Shown here: piece after piece, positions 18,160 through 26,844 of the stretch
Layout of the letters: every line of letters begins with the position of its first letter
How positions within the stretch are numbered: position 1 is the first letter of the stretch
NCBI GenBank assembly: GCA_963664665.2
Contig: CAXXMH010000004.1
Span: forward strand, 434,001-498,000
Direction: 5' to 3'
Source: Bin55 sp963664665
GTDB taxonomy: Bacteria > Pseudomonadota > Gammaproteobacteria > Pseudomonadales > Azotimanducaceae
Length of the DNA: 64,000 bases
Position numbers and translations under genes: made by a program
Notes under the pieces: generated by a model
Told to the model about the DNA's origin: nothing
The model's database searches: none
Seen by the model: the letters and a program-made list of their open reading frames with translations, nothing else

Positions 18160-19242
18160 ATGAAAGCCGCAGTATTGAACGAAGCAAGAAAGCCGCTCGA
18201 AATTGAAGAGGTTTCGATCAGCAAACCTCGTGCACGCGAAGTTTTAGTACGCACTGTTGCGGCTGGGGTTTGCCACTCAGACTTGCACTTTCAAAACGGT
18301 TCGTATCCGTACCCCATGCCATGTATTCTGGGTCATGAGTCGGCTGGTATAGTTGAGCAGGTCGGTTCCGATGTCGTATATGTCAAGCCCGGCGATCACG
18401 TGATCACATGCTTGTCAGCATTTTGTGGGCATTGCGAGTATTGCCTTACTGGTCACATGTCACTTTGCCAAGAGCCGGAGTTGCAACGTGGATTTGACGA
18501 GGAACCTCGACTGTCTCGTGGCGACGAACCCGTTGCCCAGTTCCTCAACCTGTCTTCATTTGCGGAACACATGTTGGTTCATGAGCACGCGGTAGCGAAA
18601 ATCCGCGAAGATATGCCATTGGACCGTGCGGCGCTGATAGGCTGTGGCGTAACGACTGGAGTTGGTGCGGTGATTCATACTGCAGCAATCGAACCAGGTT
18701 CGTCGGTGGCTGTGATCGGATGTGGTGGTGTTGGACTGTCGTGCGTAAATGGAGCCGAACTTGCCGGAGCGGGTCGAATCATTGCGATCGACACCATTGC
18801 CAGCAAGCTTGAATTAGCACGGAAATTCGGCGCGACGGACACGGTGAATGCGGCGGAAGTTGATCCCGTCGAAGCGGTACGTGAAATGACGGGTGGCGGG
18901 GTTCACTACGCCTTTGAAGCAATCGGTCTGAAAGTCACTACCGAACAGGCTTGGAAGATGATCGGCGCGGGCGGATGTGCAACCGTGATCGGGATGATCC
19001 CGGTTGGTACCAATATTGAGATTCACGGTCCTGAATTGCTACGCGAGAAAAAACTTCAGGGGTCCAACATGGGGTCGAATCGATTCCGTGTTGACATGCC
19101 ACGTTTCGTTGACTTCTATCTTGCCGGCAAACTTCATCTTGACGACATGATTTCTGGTCACATCAAACTAAACGACATCAACGGCGCGTTTGATGCATTG
19201 GAGACCGGCGAGGTCGCGCGCAACATTGTGATGTTCGAATAA
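18160..19242 (+). CDS. Zinc-dependent alcohol dehydrogenase (MDR family, class III-like)
   Basis: 360 residues. Catalytic zinc ligands C38 (GVCHSD) and H59-E60 (GHE) and the four-Cys structural zinc lobe C89, C92, C95, C103 are all present. The Rossmann motif is VIGCGGVGLS. It oxidises alcohols or reduces aldehydes with NAD(P); the layout resembles class III and mycobacterial-type ADHs, but a glutathione link is not provable. A strong ribosome site AGGAGA sits eight bases before the ATG. It is 46 bp after the permease gene and probably a separate unit. Confidence 0.9.
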   Translation: MKAAVLNEARKPLEIEEVSISKPRAREVLVRTVAAGVCHSDLHFQNGSYPYPMPCILGHESAGIVEQVGSDVVYVKPGDHVITCLSAFCGHCEYCLTGHMSLCQEPELQRGFDEEPRLSRGDEPVAQFLNLSSFAEHMLVHEHAVAKIREDMPLDRAALIGCGVTTGVGAVIHTAAIEPGSSVAVIGCGGVGLSCVNGAELAGAGRIIAIDTIASKLELARKFGATDTVNAAEVDPVEAVREMTGGGVHYAFEAIGLKVTTEQAWKMIGAGGCATVIGMIPVGTNIEIHGPELLREKKLQGSNMGSNRFRVDMPRFVDFYLAGKLHLDDMISGHIKLNDINGAFDALETGEVARNIVMFE

Positions 19243-19270
19243 GGCCATCACAGGCGGCATTTCTTAGCGC

Positions 19271-19345
19271 TGGAGCGGGCGAAGGGAATCGAACCCTCGT
19301 CTTCAGCTTGGGAAGCTGAGGTAATGACCGTTATACGACGCCCGC
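19271..19345 (-). tRNA. tRNA-Gly (anticodon CCC)
   Basis: The minus strand folds as a full cloverleaf: acceptor stem GCGGGCG/CGCCCGC, anticodon stem TCAGC/GCTGA around loop TTCCCAA (anticodon CCC), T-arm GAGGGTTCGATTCCCTT, discriminator T, and an encoded CCA at 19271-19273. The loop matches the E. coli glyU product. It is a single tRNA between convergently read ADH and the divergent amidohydrolase gene. Confidence 0.95.
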
Positions 19346-19404
19346 TTCAAACTAATTATTGCACTGATGCTTGTGCCAAGCTCTATAACGCGAGATAGTC
19401 CCAC

Positions 19405-20514
19405 TTGAATTCACGCGACCGGGGCGAGGGACGTGGGTTTCAGCGTGTCGGTTGGTGGCTCATTGTCATCGCGGTCGCAATTTACGTGATCTTCTACGTT
19501 CTGAACGCACCACTGCCAAAATCGTCTGAGCGTGGCTACGTTGATATGCATGTTCACGCTGCGGGGTTGGGATACGGTAATAGCGGCGCGTTTGTCGGTC
19601 AGGATCTATCAGAATCCTGGAAATTCAACATTTACTTGCGTGCGTTCGATATCACCCAGGATGAGCTTCAGACAAACGGAGACCGCGAATTGCTTCGCAA
19701 ACTCTCCGCAAAGATCGCGGACTCGGAATTTGTGGATCAAGCAGTGGTGTTAGCGATGGACGGTGTTATCGACGAGTTCGGCACACTCAATCGTGAACTG
19801 ACACAGTTCTATGTTCCTAACGAATATCTGATCAGAGAACTGAAGAACTATCCAAATCTCCGATTCGGCGCGAGCATCAACCCGCTGCGTACTGACAGCG
19901 TCGAACGACTGAACTATGTGGTTGAAAACGGCGCACAGCTTATCAAATTCCTTCCCAATATCATGCTTTTTGATCCCGGGGATGAACGCATTGAGCCTTT
20001 TTATCGGCGTATGGCGGAACTCTGTATTCCATTGCTAACGCACACTGGTGCCGAGCAGTCTTTCGGGGAAGCCGACAATTCTCTCGGTGATCCAGTTCGA
20101 TTGCAGTTACCACTTTCCCTTGGTGTAACCGTAATCGCCGCGCACATCGCGACCACCGGGTCGACAGATGGCGACGGCCATTTCGACCGTCTGCTTCGGA
20201 TGTTTCAGGACTATCCGAACTTGTATGCAGATGTGTCCAGTCTTACGCAGATAAACAAGCTCGGTTATCTAAAACGTGCGTTGCAAGTCGACTCGCTTAC
20301 GGAAAGGCTGGTGTACGGAACAGACTGGCCGCTGCAGTTTTTCCCGCTGGTCTCGCCTTATTACCTGCTAGATTCACTCTCGTTGAAACAAGCCAATGCA
20401 ACGCGCGCGCTCGATAACGTTTGGGATCGAGATGTTGTGTCGAAGAAATATGCAGGTGTTCCAGAAGCAGTGTTCTTGCGTTTTCCAACCTTGATGGATG
20501 ACTGTACGAAGTAG
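19405..20514 (+). CDS. Membrane-anchored amidohydrolase (metal-dependent TIM barrel)
   Basis: 369 residues, TTG start. A membrane anchor (about 16-34) precedes the enzyme. Metal-binding signatures of amidohydrolase-2 proteins are visible: DMHVH (H49, H51), LLTHTG, VIAAHIATTG and YGTDWP with the catalytic Asp. This group includes decarboxylases and hydrolases such as ACMSD relatives; the substrate is not readable. The N-terminal anchor would place the catalytic domain in the periplasm. A weak TATAAC box lies at 19384-19389, which would give a very short leader. Confidence 0.75.
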   Translation: MNSRDRGEGRGFQRVGWWLIVIAVAIYVIFYVLNAPLPKSSERGYVDMHVHAAGLGYGNSGAFVGQDLSESWKFNIYLRAFDITQDELQTNGDRELLRKLSAKIADSEFVDQAVVLAMDGVIDEFGTLNRELTQFYVPNEYLIRELKNYPNLRFGASINPLRTDSVERLNYVVENGAQLIKFLPNIMLFDPGDERIEPFYRRMAELCIPLLTHTGAEQSFGEADNSLGDPVRLQLPLSLGVTVIAAHIATTGSTDGDGHFDRLLRMFQDYPNLYADVSSLTQINKLGYLKRALQVDSLTERLVYGTDWPLQFFPLVSPYYLLDSLSLKQANATRALDNVWDRDVVSKKYAGVPEAVFLRFPTLMDDCTK

Positions 20515-20541
20515 CGTGTCTGATTTGCTATACGCAACGAG

Positions 20542-21570
20542 TTACGTTTGAGATTGAAACTCGTAACCGTTCATCGTGACGACGCACTTACCAACCACGT
20601 CTCTGTTTTCAAGCATTCGCATTGCATCAACAGCGCGATCAAGGGGGAATCCCTTGCACACGTAAGGCGTAATCTGACCCGACTGCGCTAGCTCGTTCAA
20701 CTCGCGACGGAATTTCGCGCCAAGTTCGGAATTACGACGACCAATCTCACCCGCGCGTACACCGATGATTGAGAGCATCTTTATCAAGACGAGATTTACC
20801 GGCGCTTGTGGCCATTGACCGCTCGTAAATCCGATCGTCAAAATGCGACCACCGAAATTGACGCAACGCATGGACTCGTCGAATACGCCGCCGCCAACCG
20901 GATCAAACACCACATCGGCACCTCCAGTGCCGGTGATCTCCTTGACCCGTTCCCTGAAGCCACCTAATGTACCATCAGGCAGCGTGTAGTTGATGACCTC
21001 ATCTGCCCCGCGTGATTTGACGACCGCGAGCTTGTCATCACGACCACCTGTCGCGATTACGTTAGCGCCGAGCAGTTTGCCGATGTCCACAGCCGCAAGG
21101 CCAACGCCTCCTGTCGCACCATGAACCAGCAACCATTCACCTGTGGTGACTTTGCCTCGATGAGAGAGGGCGACCCACGCGGTTGAGTAAGCAGTGCTAT
21201 AGGATGCGCCTTGTGCTAAATCCATATGTTTAGGTAAAGGGCGAACGGAATTCGCAGACATGTTGATCGCTTCGGAAAAACCGCCGTAGCGACTCCCGAA
21301 CACGACGGCGTCGCCTTCCTTCCATTCGGAAACGCCTGAGCCAAGCTTTGCGACGACGCCGGACCCCTCGCCACCAGGTGCAAAGGGTCGAGGCGGGTGA
21401 AATTGGTATTTGTCCTGAATCATCAGCAGATCAGGAAAGTTCACAGCGCAAGCTTTCACCCGGACCTGGATTTCTCCAGATCCGGGGTCTGCTAGGTCAA
21501 TTTCATCAAGTTGAATGCTGCCGATGTCTTCAGAAATCTCATGACATCGATAGCTCTTGATGCGTGTCAC
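20542..21570 (-). CDS. NADPH:quinone oxidoreductase-like (zinc-free MDR)
   Basis: 342 residues. It has the quinone-oxidoreductase layout: GEGSGVVAKLGSGV, LVHGATGGVGLAAVDIGK as nucleotide-binding loop, GGADVVFDPVGG, and no zinc ligands. It reduces quinones or enones with NADPH in the cytoplasm. The GTG start overlaps the coxM stop by 4 bp (GTGA), so it is coupled to the molybdenum hydroxylase operon, where it may process the product or a shared intermediate. Confidence 0.85.
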   Translation of the reverse strand: MTRIKSYRCHEISEDIGSIQLDEIDLADPGSGEIQVRVKACAVNFPDLLMIQDKYQFHPPRPFAPGGEGSGVVAKLGSGVSEWKEGDAVVFGSRYGGFSEAINMSANSVRPLPKHMDLAQGASYSTAYSTAWVALSHRGKVTTGEWLLVHGATGGVGLAAVDIGKLLGANVIATGGRDDKLAVVKSRGADEVINYTLPDGTLGGFRERVKEITGTGGADVVFDPVGGGVFDESMRCVNFGGRILTIGFTSGQWPQAPVNLVLIKMLSIIGVRAGEIGRRNSELGAKFRRELNELAQSGQITPYVCKGFPLDRAVDAMRMLENRDVVGKCVVTMNGYEFQSQT

Positions 21571-22352
21571 GCGACGAGTTGATCCACCGCTTGTTTTGCC
21601 ATAACTGTGACCAGATTCGCACGATAGGCCGCGGATGCATGCAGATCTTCATTGAAGTCACTGCTATCCACATCGATGCCGTCAAGTGCTGATGCAGACA
21701 TGCTTGTCGACAGCGCTTCTTCGAAGCTTGTGAGTCGAAAAGCGCACGCAGCCGCGCCAGTTACCCCGACTCGGACACCTGCATCGGTCTCTGCCACCAT
21801 GACGCCGACCACGGCGAATTTAGACGCTTGGTTCGCGAATTTCGCGTAAGCCGCACGTTGTGGTACACGGAAGTCAACTCTTGTAATGATCTCGCCATCT
21901 TCCAGCGCAGTTTCGAACAAGTCAACGAAGAAATCATCACCGGCGATCGACCGTGAATTTGTGTGAATTGTGGCACCCAGACCTAACACCGCGGCGGGAT
22001 AGTCAGCGGCAGGATCGTTGTTCGCAAGCGAACCGCCGATCGTACCGCAATTCCGCACCTGGGCGTCGCCGATTCGGCTCGCGAGTGCTGCAAGCGCGGG
22101 TATTTGGGTCGTTTTCGCAACGTCGTTATGTCGAGCCATCGCACCGATGCTCAGCACGCTGTCGGTCGAGGAGATTGTCGCGAGACCGTCGATTTGACTT
22201 AGATCTACGACATCCTCAGGACTTGCAAGTCGGAGCTTCAGCGACGGAATCAACGTCATACCGCCCGCGACATACACCGCATCGGATGACGACTGATGAA
22301 TCTGCCGCGCTTCGTCAAGATTTGAAGCGCGTCGGAAGTTGAATGTATACAT
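21567..22352 (-). CDS. Molybdenum hydroxylase FAD-binding (medium) subunit, CoxM/CutM-like
   Basis: 261 residues. FAD-binding motifs VAGGMTLIP (near the N-terminus) and TIGGSLANNDPAADYPA match the medium subunit of xanthine dehydrogenase-family enzymes. It passes electrons from the 2Fe-2S subunit to the acceptor. It follows the large subunit by 3 bp and overlaps the quinone oxidoreductase gene downstream. The genes run S-L-M here. Confidence 0.9.
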   Translation of the reverse strand: MYTFNFRRASNLDEARQIHQSSSDAVYVAGGMTLIPSLKLRLASPEDVVDLSQIDGLATISSTDSVLSIGAMARHNDVAKTTQIPALAALASRIGDAQVRNCGTIGGSLANNDPAADYPAAVLGLGATIHTNSRSIAGDDFFVDLFETALEDGEIITRVDFRVPQRAAYAKFANQASKFAVVGVMVAETDAGVRVGVTGAAACAFRLTSFEEALSTSMSASALDGIDVDSSDFNEDLHASAAYRANLVTVMAKQAVDQLVA

Positions 22353-22355
22353 GAC

Positions 22356-24707
22356 TTACGCTCCTTGTTGAATGGTTTCCCACACGGTGTGAGGTGTTGC
22401 TGGCATCGGCACGTCCTTAACGCCTAACGCGTCTGTAATGGCGTTAATCACTGCCGCGGGCGAGCCAATCGCACCTGCCTCACCGCATCCCTTGACACCA
22501 AGGGGATTGTGGGTGCACGGGGTTGACGTCATATCAACGTCGAAATCAGGTAGGTCCGCCGCGCGTGGCATCGTGTAGTCCATGTAAGAACCCGTCGAGA
22601 GATTGCCATCGGCGTCGTAGATACCGTGTTCAAGTAACGCTTGGCCGATTCCTTGAGCGAGACCACCGTGGACTTGACCTTCAACGATCATCGGGTTTAT
22701 GACGTTGCCAAAATCGTCAACCGCAACGAACTTCTCAATCCGGGAGACGCCTGTCGAAGGGTCGATTTCGACCTCACAGACGTACGAACCGGCGGGATAG
22801 GTGAAGTTCTTAGGATCGTAGAACGCTTTCTCCGAAAGACCTGGCTCAAGTTCGTCAAGTGGATATACCGCGGGGATATACGCGGCACCCGCGATCTCCG
22901 CGAACGGCTTCGGCTCGTTACTGCCAGCGAAACTAAATTGACCTTCCGCGAACTCGACTTGATCCTCGGTGGTCTCGAACATGTGCGCTGCGATCTTTTT
23001 ACCCTTCGCAATGATTTTGTCCATTGCTTTGTCGATGGCAGAGCCGCCAACCGCAATTGATCTCGACCCGTAGGTACCAAGACCATAGTCTGAGCGACCA
23101 GTATCGCCGTGGATGACGTTAACGCTCTCGAATGGAATGCCAAGTCGATCGGAAACGAGTTGCGCGAACGTGGTTTCATGACCTTGACCATGACTGTGCG
23201 AACCGGTCATAACGGTCACTGAACCGGACACGTCGACCCGAACTTCAGCCGATTCAAACAGTCCGACACCGGCGCCTAATGAGATCACCAGCTGCGAAGG
23301 AGCAATACCGCACGCTTCGATGTAGCACGAGTATCCACGGCCGCGCATCTTTCCATTAGCTTCAGAAGCTGCCTTACGTGCCGCGTAGCCATCGCTGTCT
23401 GCAAGTTCTAACGCCAAGCTCATGCTTGCAGCATAGTTACCTGTGTCATATTCGAGGGCCACCGGCGTCTGATACGGAAACGCATCTGGCGGGATGAAAT
23501 TCTTGCGTCGCAGTTCGACGGGATCCATATTGAGTTCCCGTGCCGCTGTTTCGACAATACGCTCAACGACATAGGTCGCTTCCGGTCGACCTGCGCCTCG
23601 ATACGCGTCGACTGGAGCAGTATTCGTGAAGACGGCTTGAGTCTCGACGTAGATTGCTGGCGTCTTGTACTGACCAGCTAAAAGTGTGCCGTAGAGGTAT
23701 GTTGGCACGCTGGAGGAAAACGTCGATAGGTACGCACCCATGTTCGCAATCGTCTTGACGCGTAAACCGAGCATCTCACCGTCAGACGTAAGTGCTAACT
23801 CCGCTTTGGTCACGTGATCGCGTCCATGTGCGTCGGAAAGAAACGACTCGGATCGATCAGCACGCCATTTGATGGGTCTTCCTATTTTTGCGGATGCCCA
23901 GATAACCGCTGTTTCTTCTGCGTAAACGAAGATCTTCGAACCAAATCCGCCACCGACGTCCGGTGAAATAACGCGAAGGTTAGCTTCGGGCGCGACGTTG
24001 ACGAACAATGCCAGCACGACTCTTTCGACATGCGGATTTTGCGATGTTGTGTAAAGTGTGTACATACCCGAAGCCGCGTCGTATGACCCGAGTGCAGCGC
24101 GAGGTTCGATCGCGTTTGGAATCAGTCGATTGTTCGTAATGTCGAGTGTTGTAATGTGATCGGCTTTGTCGAAGGCGGCGTCTGTTGCGTCTTTCTCGCC
24201 TAATTCCCAGTCATAAGCTTGATTGTTTGGCGCATTCTCGTGGATCTGATCGCTGCTAGATGCCGTTGCCATATCGATCACTGCTTCTAAAACTTCAAAG
24301 TCAGCTTCAACCGCTTCGGCACCGTCGCGGGCGGCTTGAAGAGATTCCGCAACCACGAAAGCGTAGGGTTCACCTACGTAATTAACGAGGGTAGTAGCGA
24401 TTGGTGGGTGAGGTGGCGAGATCATCGGTGAGCCGTCTTTGCTGTTGACCACCCATCCACAGGGTAGGTCGCCAATTCCGTCAGCTACGAGCTCATCGCC
24501 GGTGAAGACGCGAATGACGCCGTCAATTGCCATCGCGCGCTCGGTGCTAATGCTGTTGATCTTCGCTCGTGCATGTGGTGATCGCACAAATACGCAATGC
24601 GTCTGACCAAACATGCTGATGTCGTCAGTGTATTGACCTTTACCTGTGATGAAACGCGCGTCCTCTTTGCGGAGAACGGATGCACCAATACCAGTTTCTG
24701 CGTTCAT
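22356..24707 (-). CDS. Molybdenum hydroxylase large subunit, CoxL-like form II
   Basis: 783 residues. It binds the molybdopterin cytosine dinucleotide cofactor and holds the active site. The active-site loop reads AYRGAGR at 368-374, the form II signature, not AYRCSFR with the Cu-binding Cys of true CO dehydrogenase. GVKGCGEAGAIG near the C-terminus carries the conserved catalytic Glu. It is therefore a hydroxylase of an organic (hetero)aromatic, aldehyde or similar substrate and not CO dehydrogenase. Partners are the S subunit 9 bp upstream and M 3 bp downstream. No cofactor-insertion chaperone (CoxD/XdhC) lies in the window. Confidence 0.9.
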   Translation of the reverse strand: MNAETGIGASVLRKEDARFITGKGQYTDDISMFGQTHCVFVRSPHARAKINSISTERAMAIDGVIRVFTGDELVADGIGDLPCGWVVNSKDGSPMISPPHPPIATTLVNYVGEPYAFVVAESLQAARDGAEAVEADFEVLEAVIDMATASSSDQIHENAPNNQAYDWELGEKDATDAAFDKADHITTLDITNNRLIPNAIEPRAALGSYDAASGMYTLYTTSQNPHVERVVLALFVNVAPEANLRVISPDVGGGFGSKIFVYAEETAVIWASAKIGRPIKWRADRSESFLSDAHGRDHVTKAELALTSDGEMLGLRVKTIANMGAYLSTFSSSVPTYLYGTLLAGQYKTPAIYVETQAVFTNTAPVDAYRGAGRPEATYVVERIVETAARELNMDPVELRRKNFIPPDAFPYQTPVALEYDTGNYAASMSLALELADSDGYAARKAASEANGKMRGRGYSCYIEACGIAPSQLVISLGAGVGLFESAEVRVDVSGSVTVMTGSHSHGQGHETTFAQLVSDRLGIPFESVNVIHGDTGRSDYGLGTYGSRSIAVGGSAIDKAMDKIIAKGKKIAAHMFETTEDQVEFAEGQFSFAGSNEPKPFAEIAGAAYIPAVYPLDELEPGLSEKAFYDPKNFTYPAGSYVCEVEIDPSTGVSRIEKFVAVDDFGNVINPMIVEGQVHGGLAQGIGQALLEHGIYDADGNLSTGSYMDYTMPRAADLPDFDVDMTSTPCTHNPLGVKGCGEAGAIGSPAAVINAITDALGVKDVPMPATPHTVWETIQQGA

Positions 24708-24716
24708 GTCGTTCTC

Positions 24717-25178
24717 CTACATATTGGCTTGTGCGTCGAGCACAGCCTTGACGATGTTGTGATAGCCAGTGCAGCGGCAGAAGTTCCCTTCAAGCCCTTC
24801 GCGGACTTGCTCCGCGTTCAACGGCGCGTCGCTGGACTCGACTAAGTCGATTGCGCTCATGATCATGCCTGGCGTACAGAATCCACACTGCAACGCGTGA
24901 TTTGCGCGAAACGCGACTTGCATTGGATGCAAGTCATCGCCGTTTGCAATGCCTTCAATAGTCGCGACATCGCCACCGTCAGCTTGGCCGGCAAGTACCG
25001 TACAAGACTTTACGGACCGGCCATTCAAATGCACCGTACACGCGCCACATTGACTTGTATCGCAGCCGACGTGGGTGCCTGTGAGACCGAGAGTCTCACG
25101 TAATACATCAGATAGCAGAGCATTGTCTGCTACGTCAACAGCGTGTTGGCTACCGTTGACTGTGAGATTCACTTTCAT
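24717..25178 (-). CDS. Molybdenum hydroxylase 2Fe-2S (small) subunit, CoxS-like
   Basis: 153 residues. Both clusters are complete: plant ferredoxin-type C39, C44, C47, C59, and the helical second cluster C98, C101, C134, C136 (QCGFCTPGM and CRCTGYHNI). It carries electrons from the molybdenum centre to FAD. First of the three contiguous subunit genes. Confidence 0.93.
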   Translation of the reverse strand: MKVNLTVNGSQHAVDVADNALLSDVLRETLGLTGTHVGCDTSQCGACTVHLNGRSVKSCTVLAGQADGGDVATIEGIANGDDLHPMQVAFRANHALQCGFCTPGMIMSAIDLVESSDAPLNAEQVREGLEGNFCRCTGYHNIVKAVLDAQANM

Positions 25179-25235
25179 TGTTCCCTTCCCTCCCTAGAGG
25201 ACGTGAATCCAGGTCAAAGCGACTGTATGGTCGCA

Positions 25236-25676
25236 TTATCCAACCCAGCGTTGCGAAAACCTATTAAAAAATGTACGTGTCATTTTGCGACTAAACGACT
25301 GCATTAGTCGAGCACCGATCTGTGCGAGTTTACCGCCGATTGAGCCGTTTACATGGTAGGTGAGCCGCGTGCCTTCTGGTACTTCGTGAAGTTTGACTTC
25401 CGCTCGCCCGCTTCCAAATCCGGCACCGCCCCCTTGAGCCGATACATCGAGAAAGTAGCTATGTGGTGGATCAGGGTCAACAATCTTGACTGATCCCGTG
25501 AAGCGTGCTTTGACCGGACCGACTTTGACTGCTACGACGCAGGAGAATGTGTTCTCTTGCGTAAGCGTCATCTCCTCACAACCGTCGATGCACTCTTTAA
25601 GAACGTCCGGTTTCTGTAAGGCCGCCCAGACCTCGTTCGGAGGCGCAGGTATGACAAATTCGCCCTGTTCTTCCAC
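25236..25676 (-). CDS. CoxG/SRPBCC domain protein
   Basis: 146 residues, GTG start. It matches the CoxG (carbon monoxide dehydrogenase subunit G) family of START-like proteins: FVIPAPPNEVWAALQKPDVLKECIDGCEEM at the start, the GSVKIVDPDPPHSY core, and a C-terminal GGKLAQIGARLMQSFSRKM helix. In aerobic CO dehydrogenase clusters CoxG helps membrane anchoring; here it sits 57 bp upstream of coxS and probably serves the form II enzyme in the same way. Confidence 0.88.
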   Translation of the reverse strand: MEEQGEFVIPAPPNEVWAALQKPDVLKECIDGCEEMTLTQENTFSCVVAVKVGPVKARFTGSVKIVDPDPPHSYFLDVSAQGGGAGFGSGRAEVKLHEVPEGTRLTYHVNGSIGGKLAQIGARLMQSFSRKMTRTFFNRFSQRWVG

Positions 25677-25736
25677 AGCCTATTCCGCATTTTTTATACA
25701 GACTACGCATAGTATGCGATAGTCTCGCGGCTGGCG

Positions 25737-26402
25737 TTACAAGTCGAAAACTGCGCCGTCGAACGAGTCTATGGTTGTGAATTCGGACACGGGTTTGCGG
25801 CGCAACTTAGTGAGTTGCTTCACGGGTTTGCCGATCGGCAACAGAGCACAGACTGCGTATTCATCCGGTATGGAGAACAGTTGCTTAACCTTGGGTTCGC
25901 TGGCGGCAAGAAATGTAGTGAGTGTTCCGCCAAGTCCTTCGTTGCGTGCGGCGAGCAAGATATTCCATGCGAAAGGGTAGATCGACGCGCCTGAGATTAC
26001 GCCTACACGATCCAATTCATGGTCCATCGAGGCGACGACTTTGAGATCGACCAAGATCAATAGCAGAACTGGCGCTTGGGTGAACTGATCCAGAAAAGCA
26101 TCCGGTAGTTGTTGGTTTCGAATCTCGTCCGTCGATACCGAAGTAGGCTCTATGGTGTTAAAGGGATTCTCACCAGCATTGACCATCGCACGATAGCGTT
26201 GCATCACAGGCGCTATGAGAGGTCGAAGTGCATCCCGTTTCGTCTCGTCACGCACGATGATCACATGCCACCCTTGCCGATTACCGCCACTAGGCGCGAA
26301 TCTCGCATTCTCGAGAATGCGATGGATGGTTGCGTCTTCGATCGAGTCGGGTTGATGTTGACGCGCAGCAAACGTGGTGCGCATGACGTCGTAGAGTTCC
26401 AT
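25737..26402 (-). CDS. Nitroreductase family protein
   Basis: 221 residues. FMN-binding features are FAARQHQPDSIEDATIHRILENARFAPSGGNRQGWHVIIV at the N-terminus and LLAARNEGLGGTLTTFL with LLPIGKP near the C-terminus. Family members reduce nitro groups, flavins, quinones or enones with NAD(P)H as dimers. It lies 60 bp upstream of coxG on the same strand and may be the first gene of that operon. Confidence 0.85.
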   Translation of the reverse strand: MELYDVMRTTFAARQHQPDSIEDATIHRILENARFAPSGGNRQGWHVIIVRDETKRDALRPLIAPVMQRYRAMVNAGENPFNTIEPTSVSTDEIRNQQLPDAFLDQFTQAPVLLLILVDLKVVASMDHELDRVGVISGASIYPFAWNILLAARNEGLGGTLTTFLAASEPKVKQLFSIPDEYAVCALLPIGKPVKQLTKLRRKPVSEFTTIDSFDGAVFDL

Positions 26403-26844
26403 TCAGCGTCTTTCCGTTTTAGTCTCTTCCGTAGCTCTGCCTTGATACCTTTGAGCGTTCTGGCGAACTGCCGAGTTAGTCCGGGTACAAGGTGTAGTGT
26501 GGTTTATAGGCATTGCACAACATCTAATCCGACTATGCGCAATTTATGAGCGGAGGGAGCGGATCCATCCACCCTCGATACTTCGTGTGCGGTCGCTGAA
26601 TGTGGCTATACAGCGGGAGATTGCTGGATGCGAGCGGGTATTGCCTACGGAGCGGCGCGAACATCGGCATGTAGCTGTGAGGCGGTGAGATTGGCACGCG
26701 AGTTGCTACGTTTTCTGTGTGAGGACTTGCTCCTCACATGGGCGATCATTCCCCGATGCGCGCCCAATTCCCTGCGAAGCCCAGATTCCTTGTTGGATCT
26801 GGGCTTTCGTCGTATTAAGGTGTTGCTACAGTAGCTGGTGCGTT
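26403..26844. other. 442-bp gene-free gap with two hairpins
   Basis: No convincing gene on either strand. Two stem-loops stand out: TGTGAGGA/TCCTCACA with a 5-base loop at 26718-26738, and the longer one annotated at 26777-26806. A plus-strand small RNA ending at the second hairpin is conceivable but I see no promoter for it. Confidence 0.5.
26777..26806. terminator. Hairpin 38 bp past the GPH transporter stop
   Basis: AAGCCCAGATTCC / GGATCTGGGCTT, loop TTGTT, one bulged T. It follows the minus-strand transporter gene by 38 bp, but the short T-run (TTT) is on the plus-strand side, so it could end transcription from either direction. Confidence 0.55.

Noticed and set aside
22356..25676. Aerobic CO dehydrogenase cluster
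   Set aside because: The large subunit has AYRGAGR and not AYRCSFR, and no coxD/E/F accessory genes are seen; a form II hydroxylase is the safer call.
26403..26844. 6S RNA or other structured RNA gene
   Set aside because: Two hairpins are present, but the conserved 6S, SRP or tmRNA cores are not recognisable and no promoter is seen.
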